Below, in pieces: positions 30,031 through 40,186 of a DNA stretch of 64,000 nt. A program made the translations under genes and the position numbers. Position 1 is the first letter of the stretch, and each line of letters starts with the position of its first letter. A model generated the notes under the pieces. The model was given only the letters and a program-made list of their open reading frames with translations, was not told where the DNA came from and ran no database searches. The stretch is from Crocinitomicaceae bacterium (lineage in GTDB: Bacteria > Bacteroidota > Bacteroidia > Flavobacteriales_D > Crocinitomicaceae): the NCBI GenBank assembly GCA_016719925.1, contig JADJYC010000015.1, forward strand, positions 14,838-78,837, written 5' to 3'.

Positions 30031-32444
30031 GCTCTGCTTTCAATTCAGATTCCAGCTTTTTACGGATTGAGTCCATCAGCTGATCAATCTGAGAATCCTG
30101 TAATGTTTTTTCATCATCCTGAAAAGTAAAAGAAACTGCATAGGATTTTTTTCCTGCAGGCAGATTTTTACCTTCATAAACATCAAAAAGATTTACATCC
30201 CGTAGAAGTTTTTTGTCAGTGGAAAAAGCGATGTTTTCAATTTGCTGAAATCGAACAGATGTGTCAATCAGAAGTGAAAAATCCCTTCTGACAAATTGAG
30301 TTTTTGGCACAGGTTTATATTCAATTTTATGGCCTGAGATTATTTCAAGAATTTTATCCCAGTCAAATTCTGCGTAAAACACATCTGACCGTATTCCAAA
30401 TTCTTTTAAAATCAAAGGTGATACACAACCAAAGTAAATTAGTTCAGTTTTTTTATATTGAACAGACTGTCCATACCCCATTTCTTTATGGGAAGGTTCC
30501 TCTGTAAAGTTTGCTTTCTCAAGACCAAGTTTATTTACAACAAGCTCAACCGTAGCTTTTATGCTATAAAAGTCAGCCTTTTCATTTTTGCTTTTCCAGT
30601 TTTCTTTGTTCCGGTCTCCTGAAATTACGATAACCAGTTTCTCACTTTCATTGAATATTTCTTTTTTGGAATATACTTTTCCAAACTCAAATAGTTTGAT
30701 TTCATTTTGTTGTCTGTTTTGATTATAAGTCACAGATTGCATTAATCCGGGTAAAAGAGTTTGACGCATCACGTCAAGTTCTTTACTCAGCGGATTCAAA
30801 ATTTTGACTGTTTCTTCCGGATTTATATACGCTGCTTTTGAGCTTGTGTGTTGAGATGAAATCAATGAATTATTCATTGATTCAAAATACCCGTTAGAAA
30901 CGAGTAAATCGGCAATCATATTCTGATAATACTGACGGTCCATGCCTTTTTTAAGGTAATTGAACTATTAAGTTTTGAAGGTATAGTTATTTGATTAAAC
31001 CAAAAATTCTCAAGACTTCTTCATTCAAATCAGCCTGACGTGTTACGTCAAACCGATATCCCGGAACTTCAACAGTTGCATTTGAATCATCGGATTTCAG
31101 TATTTTGTACTCCAGATTTTCAAGTATTCTTATTATTTCAGATGAGGTGAAATTGTGTCCGCAAATTTTCCTGCATTGATCAAAATTAAATTCAATCTGT
31201 GATAATGAAATTTTATGCGGATAAAGGTCTGTCAGGTAGGTTAACTCACCTCCGCATAAATCAAGAATCAAATGAATGGCCCGGTTTCTTGCCTGAATGA
31301 CATTACTGTGATCAGCTCCACGTTCAAATCTGAATGAAGAATCTGAATTCAAGGCATGTCTTTTTGAAGTCTTTCTAACAACACCCGGATTAAAATAGGC
31401 TGCTTCCAGAAACAAAGCATTGGTCTGGTCATTAATACCGGAATCCGCTCCTCCCATTACTCCTGCAATACACATCGGCTCACTGGAATTACAAATAACA
31501 AGGTCTTCCGGATTCAATTCTCTTTTAACATTATCAAGCGTAGTGAGAGTTTCATTTGCTTTTGCGCGTCTCACAGCTAATGATCCATTTGTTTTATTAA
31601 GATCAAATGCATGCAGCGGATTACCTGTTTCATGCATTACAAAGTTGGTAATGTCAACAACGTTATTGATTGGTTTTAAGCCAATCGACAAAAGTTTGGT
31701 TTGAAGCCATGCCGGTGAAGGAGCAATTTTTAAATTTCTTATTACAGCACCGCTATATCTTGGACAAGCTGAATAATCGTCTACCTGAACATTTATTTTT
31801 TCAGATTGATTGTTGAATGAAATTTCACTGAAATCGGGAAGTTTTAATTCAAGTTTCAGATTCCGGTGAAAATTGATCCAGGCTTTCAGATCTCTTGCAA
31901 CACCAATATGTGAAACGGCATCTGTTCTGTTAGGTGTTAAACCAATTTCAAAAATATAATCTTCAGTGTTTGGAAATAGAACGCATGCTTCCAGTCCGGG
32001 TTGTAAAGATGAATCCAGAACCAATATGCCATCATGAGATTCTCCTATACCAAGTTCATCTTCTGCACAAATCATCCCTTCAGATTCAACACCGCGTATT
32101 TTTGATTTTTTAATTTTCAATGGTTCACCTTCATTTGGAAAAAGAGTTGAGCCAACAGTTGCTACAAGTACTTTCTGACCCTTTTCAACATTGGGTGCGC
32201 CACAAACAATGCTCAAAATTGTGCCGTTTCCAATATTAACTGTAGTTAAATTTAATCTGTCAGCTTCAGGATGTTTGGTTTTTGTAAGTACTTCACCAAT
32301 CACCACGCCTTTCAATCCTCCTTATATGTTTCTTTTTTCAATGCTCTCTACTTCCAAACCGGTAGACGTAAGAATTTCTCCGATTTTTTCAGGAGTCAGT
32401 TCTAAATCGACATAATCTTTTAACCAGTTCAGAGATATTTTCAT
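30023..32444 (-). CDS. pheT: Phenylalanyl-tRNA synthetase beta subunit, several lesions
   Basis: The start ATG 32444 (MKISLNWLKDYVDLELTPEK) is classic PheT. A tRNA-binding OB domain follows (VVIGEVLTKTKHPEADRL), then B3/B4 editing domains, a B5 domain ending in NEEVLRIFG, a catalytic-like region and the ferredoxin-fold anticodon domain (RRDFSLLID). Lesions: an in-frame TAA near 32328, explicable by three A lost from nearby runs; a T lost near 31000; an A lost near 30947. Restored length is about 808 aa. Essential, so the breaks are artefacts. pheS is not in the window. Confidence 0.96.
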
Positions 32445-32509
32445 GTGAAGATTTTTTCAAAGTTAATTAATCAGCAGGTAAGTTTTGAATGTGATTTTGT
32501 TTGAACAAA

Positions 32510-32540
32510 AAAAAGCTGCCTGGAAACCAGACAGCTTTTT
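32510..32540. terminator. Bidirectional terminator between pheT and the propeller gene
   Basis: AAAAAGCTGCCTGG (32510-32523) pairs with CCAGACAGCTTTTT (32527-32540) except for one C-A mismatch, with a 3-nt loop. It lies 17 nt past the stop of the minus-strand propeller gene (32557). Confidence 0.9.
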
Positions 32541-32556
32541 CAAGAGTCAAAATCGT

Positions 32557-35500
32557 TTAATGTTTGATAAACTTCGCTGTTTCAACCATTGTTCCGGCTG
32601 TCAGGCGAATCACATAAGTACCTTTTGTAAGTTCAGCTGTTTCAAATGTGATAGTATTCTTACCGGCGGTCATGTTAGACTGAGAGATTTCTTTCACCAT
32701 CTGACCATTCAGACTGAATATCTGAATGTAAACATCTGAATTCTCTGAAAGATCAAACTGTACATTTCCAACTTCATTCATTGGGTTGGGATATACGTTG
32801 ATATCCGGAACAAATTTATTTGGAGACAGATTATCCTGAACACCTGGCAATGCCAGATAAGCATCAGTACTCCAGATTCCTCTTCCGTGAGTACCAACAT
32901 AAATCTGACCAGTTTTTATACATCCTTCATCAAATGTTCTCCAGTTTTGTCCCATATCATAAACAGGCACGTGACCTACAGATTCAGATCCATCAGACCA
33001 ACTTGTTCCGCCGTTTTCAGTATAGTAAACTCCAAATTCACCACCAACAATGATAAGGTTTGGATTATCACGCTCAATCACGCAACTGTAATATGGCATG
33101 TCAGGAAGATCGCCATGAATATTCGTCCAAGAAGGTGCACCACCTGTTGCATTATTGGTTTCACGTACAAGTGATGAAGAGCTGAAAGACCCCCTAAAGT
33201 AACAACCACGTGATCTAAATCCCCTTCAACTGCTATACCGGTAACGGGCAGTCCAAAAGTTGTTCCGCCAGGGCTGATATTCGTAAGGGTAGTAGAGTCA
33301 TGACCCAAATCCCAGTCAATAGATGAATCACCTACCGCTGGAGAATAAACATCACCGAAACCAGACAACCTGTAAATACTGCCATTCCATGTACCAATGA
33401 ATAAATGATTACCATCCCTCGAAAACTCCATGGTAGATACCTGGCCAATTCCGTCTGCTACCTTAAACCACTCATTTGCATCAGCGGATAATCTTAAAGC
33501 ATTTCTTGTCATCCAAACTCCGCTTGGGTCAGTTGATCCGCCTAAACCAATTGCAAACCAGCTCTGAAAATAATCCTGAACACGGATTGTATCCCAAGCC
33601 ACATTGTATGACTGAGAATCATTCTCCATATCAAAAACTTTTCCCGGTCTTAACGGGTTAGTACCATAATAATGATTTAAAAGTGTATAGGAGTCTACTT
33701 CAACAGTAGTATCCAAATCAACAAGGTAAATAGAGTCGCCTGCGTCAATTGGTGCACCACCAGGAATGGCATCAAATTGCTCTGTATGGTTAACAATGGC
33801 TAAATTATAATCAGTAGAAGGCGCTGAAGTGGTAATAACTGTATCAAATTCCGTTAATGCAGGATTAAAATCCAGCGTATCATCGAATACAATTTGTGTT
33901 GGTGTAGTGTAAGGAATGATTTTACCCGTTGTTCTTGAAGGTACATCAACAACGTCTCCTGCATCATAAGCGTCAGATGGGATGAAGTCAATAGAGTCTG
34001 TTGAGTTCAGATCTTTTGGATGCTCCCACATTTTGAAATTTGTAAAGAACTGGCCACAACCAGCCTCAAGTCCGCCCGGATCACAATCTGCTGCCCATTG
34101 CGGCGGTGTATATGCAAACGTATTCTGACCTCTGTCAGATGAACGTCTTATAGCACCGTTATAAACAGATGTGAATAAAATATTTCTATTGATGAATGAA
34201 ATTTGTGCAGAGAAACCATCTCCACCGCCTACTTCATCATGTGAACGGTAACCTGCATTATCATGATAGTTAGCCTGAGTACCATTATCCTGAGCTCCAC
34301 CAATTACATCACCGTGAGCTGAATATCCGATTGCATAAAACTGTGTTACATTATAGCCACGGTTTGCCGGAACAAAAGTTTGACCACCGTCATCAGAATA
34401 ACTAATTCCGCCATCATTTCCGACATAAAGTCTTCCCCATTTATCCCAATATTGTTCGTGTTGATCAGCATGCGCATATTGTGGGTTGGTTGGGCTATAA
34501 AACCACTGTGTCATTTGATTCCAGTTACCATTATAGTTCCATGAATAAATGTCAATTCCACCTAAAAATATACGGTCAGGATTTCCACGCTGAACAGAAA
34601 TAATATTGTCATATGTACCTTGTCCTAATGAAGCACTATGAGAGAATGGTGCAAATGCTCCTGGCGTACCTGTTGCAGCAGGTGCAATTTCAGTCCAGTT
34701 CAAACCGTTGTCTGTTGAACGCCAGATTCCAAGCAAATGGTTGTTGGCACAAGAAGCATATACATTATATGTTCCACTTGTATTTTCTCATGCGAAATAG
34801 CATATTCAATTCTTCCTAAAACTGGTTCAATTTCACCAGCTCCAGAGCCTGATCTGTCTGTAAAAGTAGATCCATAATCAGTAGATATATTGGTTCTTCC
34901 TGAACCCATATTTGCAACAATAACTTGTCCATCGGGTGAAATAGAAAGTGAATGACAGGCGCCGCTGGTTATACCTCCGTCAACTTCAGTCAAAGATCCA
35001 GTACCTGCCGGGTTATATTTAATCAGTCCATCGTTAGTAGCCATCCAAACAACATTGTTCAGGGTATCGCATACAATTTCATTGATGTAATTGTAATCTT
35101 CAGTATTTGCAACCAGCGTATACAACCCACTGGTTTCTTTTTTATACATTCCATAACCATTATGGCCAGAGTCATATGCATTTTGAGATCCTCCGGTAGA
35201 TTCTTGTTCGTGTCCGGTAGCAACATAAATTGTTCCATCAATAGTCTGACACATGGATGAAACACCAAGATTATCTTTGAACTCATCTACACGGTTCCAT
35301 TCGTTGGCACGGTTGAATGATTCAAATAATCCACCTGAAACAGACCCTGCATATACGTGGTTAATATCATCTTTATCAACAAGAATTGCGCGTGTACGGC
35401 CTCCAACGTTATCTGGTCCCTGATCTAACCAGTTGAATGCAACTTCGCGGTCAGCCGGCATATTGAGAGCTTGATTTTGTGCACGGATCCAGTCTTCTTT

Positions 35501-35691
35501 TGAAAGTCTCCTTTCAGCATGTGATACAAATCAAATGCTCCATCAATTCCTGTCTGATTTTTCTCTGCAGAAAAGCGGGGAGTATACACTCCGTCAGGTG
35601 AGGGTAAATTCAATACAGTAATAGCCGAAACTGCTACAACAGAAAGAGATCCGAGTAAGATAAGTTTTTTATTCATAATACGATTTTTCAT
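32557..35691 (-). CDS. Large T9SS-sorted beta-propeller protein, three frameshifts
   Basis: Four frames form one protein of about 1045 aa, from a membrane-targeting start (KKLILLGSLSVVAVSAITVL) to a T9SS type A domain (INVYPNPMNEVGN...KGTYVIRLTAGTM). Between them are repeats of the BNR/sortilin-like kind: WLDQGPDNVGGRTRAILVD, GIWRSTDNGLNWTEI, GGISYSDDGGQTF, GVYYTENGGTSWSDG and VGTHGRGIWSTD. Single-base losses near 35508 (T), 34790 (A) and 33180 cause the breaks. This architecture is common among abundant surface or secreted gliding-bacterium proteins; the ligand is unknown. Confidence 0.87.
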
Positions 35692-35795
35692 GAGGCGCAA
35701 TAAATCAAGCGACTAATATAATACAAAGATACGAACGCAATCCGCCCTTTGTCAAATTTTAGCTAACAGGAAATCGGAATTTTATACCAATCTGA

Positions 35796-36659
35796 TTAAA
35801 AGATGTGTTTTTCAGCATGATACGAAGAACGCACCAAAGGTCCACTTTCGACAAACCTGAATCCTTTTGTGAGTGCATACTCTCTGTAGGCTTCAAATTT
35901 TTCCGGATGTATGAAATTCTGAACCGGTAAATGTTTTGGAGTTGGCTGCAGATATTGACCTAAAGTCAGTACATCTGTTTTCACCGATGAAAGGTCATCA
36001 ATGGTTTCAAAAATTTCTTCTTCTGTTTCACCCAGACCCAGCATAACGCCCGACTTTGTTTTCATTCCACCTTTTTTCAGACGAAACAAAACTTCCAGTG
36101 AACGGTCATATTTAGCCTGGATTCTAACTTGTTTGGTAAGTCTTCTTACAGTTTCCAGATTGTGAGAAACAATTTCAGGCGCAACATCAATAATTCGTTG
36201 CAGATTTTCCCACTTACCGGCAAAGTCAGGAATCAAAGTTTCCATAGTTGTTCCGGGACTTTTTCGGCGAACAGCCCTAACAGTTGATGCCCAAATTTCT
36301 GACCCGCCATCCGGTAAATCATCTCTGTCAACAGATGTAATAACAGCATGCTTAACACGCATAAGTTTTATGGATTGGGCAACGCGTGCAGGTTCAAACG
36401 GATCAGTAAGTTCTGGTTTTCCGGTGGCTACTGCACAAAATCCGCAGGATCTGGTACAGATATTTCCTAAAATCATAAATGTGGCGGTTCCTTCTCCCCA
36501 GCATTCACCCATGTTAGGGCAATTTCCGCTTTGACAGATAGTATGCAGTTTATGTTCATCCACCAGTGCCCTAACCATTTTATAGTTTTCACCGGTGGGC
36601 AGTTTTACCCTTAACCATTTAGGTTTCTGAACAGATATTGGATTGGCTGTTTTCTCCAT
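35796..36659 (-). CDS. lipA: Lipoyl synthase
   Basis: A protein of 287 aa. The auxiliary 4Fe-4S cluster motif is CQSGNCPNMGEC and the radical-SAM motif CTRSCGFC. DRDDLPDGGS, HNLETV and KSGVMLGLGE are typical, with the C-terminal SSYHAE serine ligand. LipA inserts two sulfurs into octanoyl groups on lipoate-dependent enzymes. It overlaps by one base (TAATG) with the upstream hypothetical gene. Confidence 0.98.
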   Translation of the reverse strand: MEKTANPISVQKPKWLRVKLPTGENYKMVRALVDEHKLHTICQSGNCPNMGECWGEGTATFMILGNICTRSCGFCAVATGKPELTDPFEPARVAQSIKLMRVKHAVITSVDRDDLPDGGSEIWASTVRAVRRKSPGTTMETLIPDFAGKWENLQRIIDVAPEIVSHNLETVRRLTKQVRIQAKYDRSLEVLFRLKKGGMKTKSGVMLGLGETEEEIFETIDDLSSVKTDVLTLGQYLQPTPKHLPVQNFIHPEKFEAYREYALTKGFRFVESGPLVRSSYHAEKHIF

Positions 36660-37390
36660 TAATAAAGTCTTCGTCCAAAGTTAAATTGCAGATACAATCC
36701 AGTAAAATAATTATTGTCTGCGTTATTATAAAGTATGTTTATTCCGTCTGTAAAAAAATAATCGGCATAAACTCCAAATTCACCGCCGCTGATCACTTCC
36801 CGTACCGGTGAAAAATTAAAATCGAATCCTGCTCTTGCATAAACCCCGCCTAAAAGTGATGATTCACCAAATCCTTTAAACCAGGATGAGCGTGAACTTA
36901 TGTTTCCGCTGTTGTGCAGTGTCGGGTCATATCGTTCATCAACGGTTATTGCATTTTGTTTATCAATTTTCAGATAAACCGGTTTCAGCAATCCCAGTGA
37001 CGGACCAACTTCCCAACGCGCTGTTATTTCAATGCCGTTTTCTCTTTTGGATCTGAACATTGTTATTTTTCCTCCGGCAGTTAAACGGAGCGCTACCAGT
37101 GAATTTAGTTTACCATAATAATACCCCTTTGAATTGATAATCACATCCGGATAAATTTTCTGTTCTTTTTCATGGCGGATATTAGAGAATGTAAATCCAA
37201 AAGTGTGTTTGTATTTATAATTTTTCTGAATTCCATAAGAGCCGGAAATACCCCAGCCTCTGGTGTTGAAATGCAAACTGCCAATGATATCTCCCCGCAT
37301 CAGTGTTGTTGTTTCATCAGGTGCATGCTCCTGACTAAATACATTGGCTGAACAGATTGTCAAAAAAAATATGATTGCAAATTTGTACAT
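36659..37390 (-). CDS. Hypothetical outer-membrane beta-barrel-like protein
   Basis: A protein of 243 aa with a signal peptide (MYKFAIIFFLTICSANVFSQ). The mature part alternates aromatic and polar residues (GIQKNYKYKHTFGFTFSN, GGVYARAGFDFNF) and ends YLQFNFGRRLY, an aromatic C-terminus typical of barrels. No family recognised. Its stop shares one base with the start of lipA. Confidence 0.7.
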   Translation of the reverse strand: MYKFAIIFFLTICSANVFSQEHAPDETTTLMRGDIIGSLHFNTRGWGISGSYGIQKNYKYKHTFGFTFSNIRHEKEQKIYPDVIINSKGYYYGKLNSLVALRLTAGGKITMFRSKRENGIEITARWEVGPSLGLLKPVYLKIDKQNAITVDERYDPTLHNSGNISSRSSWFKGFGESSLLGGVYARAGFDFNFSPVREVISGGEFGVYADYFFTDGINILYNNADNNYFTGLYLQFNFGRRLY

Positions 37391-37440
37391 TGAAACAAAA
37401 TTACGGAAAACCTTTGTTTATTCCCACAATCTAAAAAAAA

Positions 37441-37848
37441 ATGGAATCACCCAATTTTACTGTCGATTTTGAAGATGAGCTGATTACAACCTTAACACAC
37501 TTGTATTCAGGTACCAGAATCAAAACAGACGCCCCTTTGGATAATAATGGAAAAGCTTCATCATTTTCACCTACTGATCTGGTTTCTGCAGCGCTATCTT
37601 CCTGCATGATTTCAATTATTGCCATTCATCTTGAAAAGCAAGGAAGAAAATTACTGCCTGTCAGATCACAGGTAAAAAAAGTAATGGCTTCAAATCCAAG
37701 AAGAATTGCAGAAATTCACATTGAATTTGATTTTGGATCCAATAATTTTTCATCTGATGAAATGGAAACACTGGAGCGCATTGCTCATGCTTGTCCGGTG
37801 GCTAAAAGTCTGAATGCTGATTTAAAAATCTTCACCAATTTCAGATAA
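37441..37848 (+). CDS. OsmC/Ohr family protein
   Basis: A protein of 135 aa with the two redox Cys in the usual context: SAALSSCMISII (first) and AHACPVAKSL (second). The alpha/beta OsmC fold is apparent from SPTDLVSAAL and the LERIAHACP helix. Such proteins reduce organic hydroperoxides using thiol donors. It ends 1 nt from the stop of convergent cvpA. Confidence 0.93.
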   Translation: MESPNFTVDFEDELITTLTHLYSGTRIKTDAPLDNNGKASSFSPTDLVSAALSSCMISIIAIHLEKQGRKLLPVRSQVKKVMASNPRRIAEIHIEFDFGSNNFSSDEMETLERIAHACPVAKSLNADLKIFTNFR

Positions 37849-37849
37849 A

Positions 37850-38355
37850 TCAGTTCACGGCCTGAAAAAAGATTGTACTTGATTTTAACCCAGGTATGGT
37901 TGAGAGCGCAACCGACTTTACAGGATGATAAAGCAATGATTCTGATTTCAGATCAGCCGGGAGAAATTGTCCTTTTCATCATAGGATTGCAGCATAACCA
38001 ATGCGGTGCTGGTAAAAAATAACATTTTCAGAATTCCAAAAACAAGTCCGGCCACTTTGTTGAGCGGAGAAAGTGCAACGGCAGTAATGACTTTTTCCAG
38101 TGCCTTTCCTGCAAAAAACACCATAGCACCAACACCCAGAAAAATAATTGTAAATGAAATTACCGGAACATATTTTGAAGTCATTCCCAGATTATTTGTC
38201 AGTACACCGGCAAACCAGTCAGAAAAATGAATGCCGGCGTATAATCCAACCAGCAGGGCAAGCAGCGTAAATATCTCAATGATAAACCCTTTTTTAAATC
38301 CACGCCAGGCGCCAATAATTAAAGGGAGAATTAGTATAAAATCAAGATAATTCAT
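37850..38355 (-). CDS. cvpA: CvpA family membrane protein, one frameshift
   Basis: Start ATG 38355 (MNYLDFILILPLIIGAWRGF). Four membrane helices carry the CvpA signature GFKKGFIIEIFTLLALLVGLY and PLNKVAGLVFGI. A T lost near 37965 truncates the frame; restored, it continues LPADLKSESLLYHPVKSVA to a stop at 37850, giving 168 aa. CvpA proteins are linked to colicin V export, biofilm and envelope stress, with unclear chemistry. Confidence 0.9.
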
Positions 38356-38432
38356 GTTTGACAAAAATAATCCTGAACTTTGGGCAGATGTTGAATTGAT
38401 AATCAATGTTTCAACAGAATTTTGTTTAATCT

Positions 38433-38789
38433 ATGGATCACGAAATTGCTTCACGGTATTTCAAATTATTAAATCTGCTGAATGAAAAATTTGCCGGTGA
38501 CGGTGAGCATGACCTGAATTCAGCGCTCTTTATTATTGGAGTGCAGGAGGTTGGTAAAGGATATAAATTATACAGCAAGGATGAAAAAATGAATCTGATT
38601 CACGTAGCTATCTGTACTATTCTGGAACCTTATGGATTCTATAAATTTATTGAGACAGATAAAGATGGCTGGCCCCATTTTGAAAGAGTGAAAAAGGTAC
38701 CATCACTTTCGTTGGAGGAACAGGAAGAATTGCTGAAAACAGCCGTGGTTAATTATTTTTCTGAAAACAGAATTTTTGACTTTTCTTAA
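38433..38789 (+). CDS. Conserved Bacteroidota hypothetical protein
   Basis: A cytosolic protein of 118 aa without signal or membrane segment. Contains FIIGVQEVGKGYKLYSKDEKM and PYGFYKFIETDKDGWPHFE. No domain recognised. Divergent from cvpA with an 77-nt gap. Confidence 0.75.
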   Translation: MDHEIASRYFKLLNLLNEKFAGDGEHDLNSALFIIGVQEVGKGYKLYSKDEKMNLIHVAICTILEPYGFYKFIETDKDGWPHFERVKKVPSLSLEEQEELLKTAVVNYFSENRIFDFS

Positions 38790-38812
38790 GATACTTTGAT
38801 TAGCCGACTGCC

Positions 38813-38842
38813 TTTGGTCTACCGTTTTTAACATTATCTTTG
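38813..38842 (+). promoter_or_regulatory. Promoter of rseP
   Basis: TTTG (38813-38816), an 18-nt spacer and TATCTTTG (38835-38842) match the Bacteroidota consensus. The -7 element ends 18 nt before the ATG, giving a very short leader. Confidence 0.6.
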
Positions 38843-38860
38843 AACCCAAAAATTTATTGA

Positions 38861-40186
38861 ATGGAATTTCTCATCAAAGCAGGTCAGCTCATTTTAAGTT
38901 TATCGATTTTAATTGTATTGCACGAATTCGGGCATTATCTACCTGCGCGTTGGTTCAAAACGAGAGTAGAAAAATTCTATTTGTTTTTTGATTACAAGTT
39001 TGCCCTGTTCAAAAAGAAAATCAAAGAAACAGAGTGGGGGATTGGCTGGATTCCGCTGGGAGGTTATGTAAAGATATCAGGGATGATTGATGAATCCATG
39101 GACACTGAACAAATGAAAAAAGAACCACAGCCGTATGAGTTCAGAACAAAAAAAGCATGGCAGCGACTAATCATTATGATTGGTGGAATTGTGGTGAATT
39201 TTGTGGTAGGGATCATAATCTATTGTATGGTACTTTTTACCTGGGGTGAAGATTATTATAAAATGGAAGATCTTAAAAATGGTTTTACACCGTCTGAGAC
39301 AATGAAAAAATACGGTTTCAGAGACGGGGATAAAATTATTGATGTGGATGGAGAAGTTCCATTGGATATTTTGGATGTTAATACCATGATCATTTTGCGT
39401 GGTGGTCACATTGTGAATGTAGAGCATGCTGACGGAACATCTGAGAAAATAACTTTGAGTGAAGATGTTGAATGGGATCTTTTTCAAAGTGAAGGAATGA
39501 CTGCGTTTTCACCAAGAGTATACACCGTGGTAGGAGATGTGGACACTACCATGAATGCTGTTAAAGCAGGAATTTTGAAGGGAGACAGCATTGTTGCTAT
39601 TAATAATGTTCCGACAATTTATTTTGATGAGTTCAAAACTGAAATTAATAAACATAAATCAGAAAAAGTAAACATCAGCCTTTTCAGAAATCAGCAACCT
39701 ATTTCTATCCAAGTTGATACAGATACTTCTGGAAGAATAGGAATTGGTCCTGAAAGACTTGACAGCATATACGCACTGCGCCATAAAGATTATTCTTTTG
39801 CTGAGGCTATACCTGCAGGTTTTTCAAAAGCTTTCACGGTACTTGGAGACTATGTTTCACAGATGAAATTTTTGTTTACCAAAAAAGGCGCAAGCAATAT
39901 TGGTGGCTTTGGAACATTTGGTTCATTGTTTTCACCAGTATGGGACTGGCATTCTTTCTGGCTGATGACCGCTTTCATTTCCATTGTGCTTGCGTTTATG
40001 AATTTCCTTCCTATTCCGGCACTGGATGGCGGTCACATTATGTTCTTGCTTTATGAAATGATCACCGGCCGAAAACCAGGTGACAAATTCATGGAGTATG
40101 CTCAGATGGTTGGAATTATTTTACTGCTTGGTTTGCTGATCTATGCAAACGGAAATGACTTGTATAAATTATTTACCGGTCAGTAA
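38861..40186 (+). CDS. rseP: RIP metalloprotease RseP (site-2 protease)
   Basis: A protein of 441 aa. Zinc-protease motif HEFGH (~residues 20-24) in the first membrane helix and NFLPIPALDGGH (~380-391) in the third, which supplies the Asp ligand. Two PDZ domains lie between (~140-300; GFRDGDKIIDVDGE and ILKGDSIVAINN). RseP cuts transmembrane anti-sigma factors and leftover signal peptides inside the membrane. Its stop is adjacent to that of the convergent DUF5686 gene. Confidence 0.96.
   Translation: MEFLIKAGQLILSLSILIVLHEFGHYLPARWFKTRVEKFYLFFDYKFALFKKKIKETEWGIGWIPLGGYVKISGMIDESMDTEQMKKEPQPYEFRTKKAWQRLIIMIGGIVVNFVVGIIIYCMVLFTWGEDYYKMEDLKNGFTPSETMKKYGFRDGDKIIDVDGEVPLDILDVNTMIILRGGHIVNVEHADGTSEKITLSEDVEWDLFQSEGMTAFSPRVYTVVGDVDTTMNAVKAGILKGDSIVAINNVPTIYFDEFKTEINKHKSEKVNISLFRNQQPISIQVDTDTSGRIGIGPERLDSIYALRHKDYSFAEAIPAGFSKAFTVLGDYVSQMKFLFTKKGASNIGGFGTFGSLFSPVWDWHSFWLMTAFISIVLAFMNFLPIPALDGGHIMFLLYEMITGRKPGDKFMEYAQMVGIILLLGLLIYANGNDLYKLFTGQ

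Noticed and set aside
32320..32340. In-frame TAA in pheT as evidence of stop-codon recoding
   Set aside because: TAA ends many normal genes here, and three missing A in nearby runs explain it without recoding.
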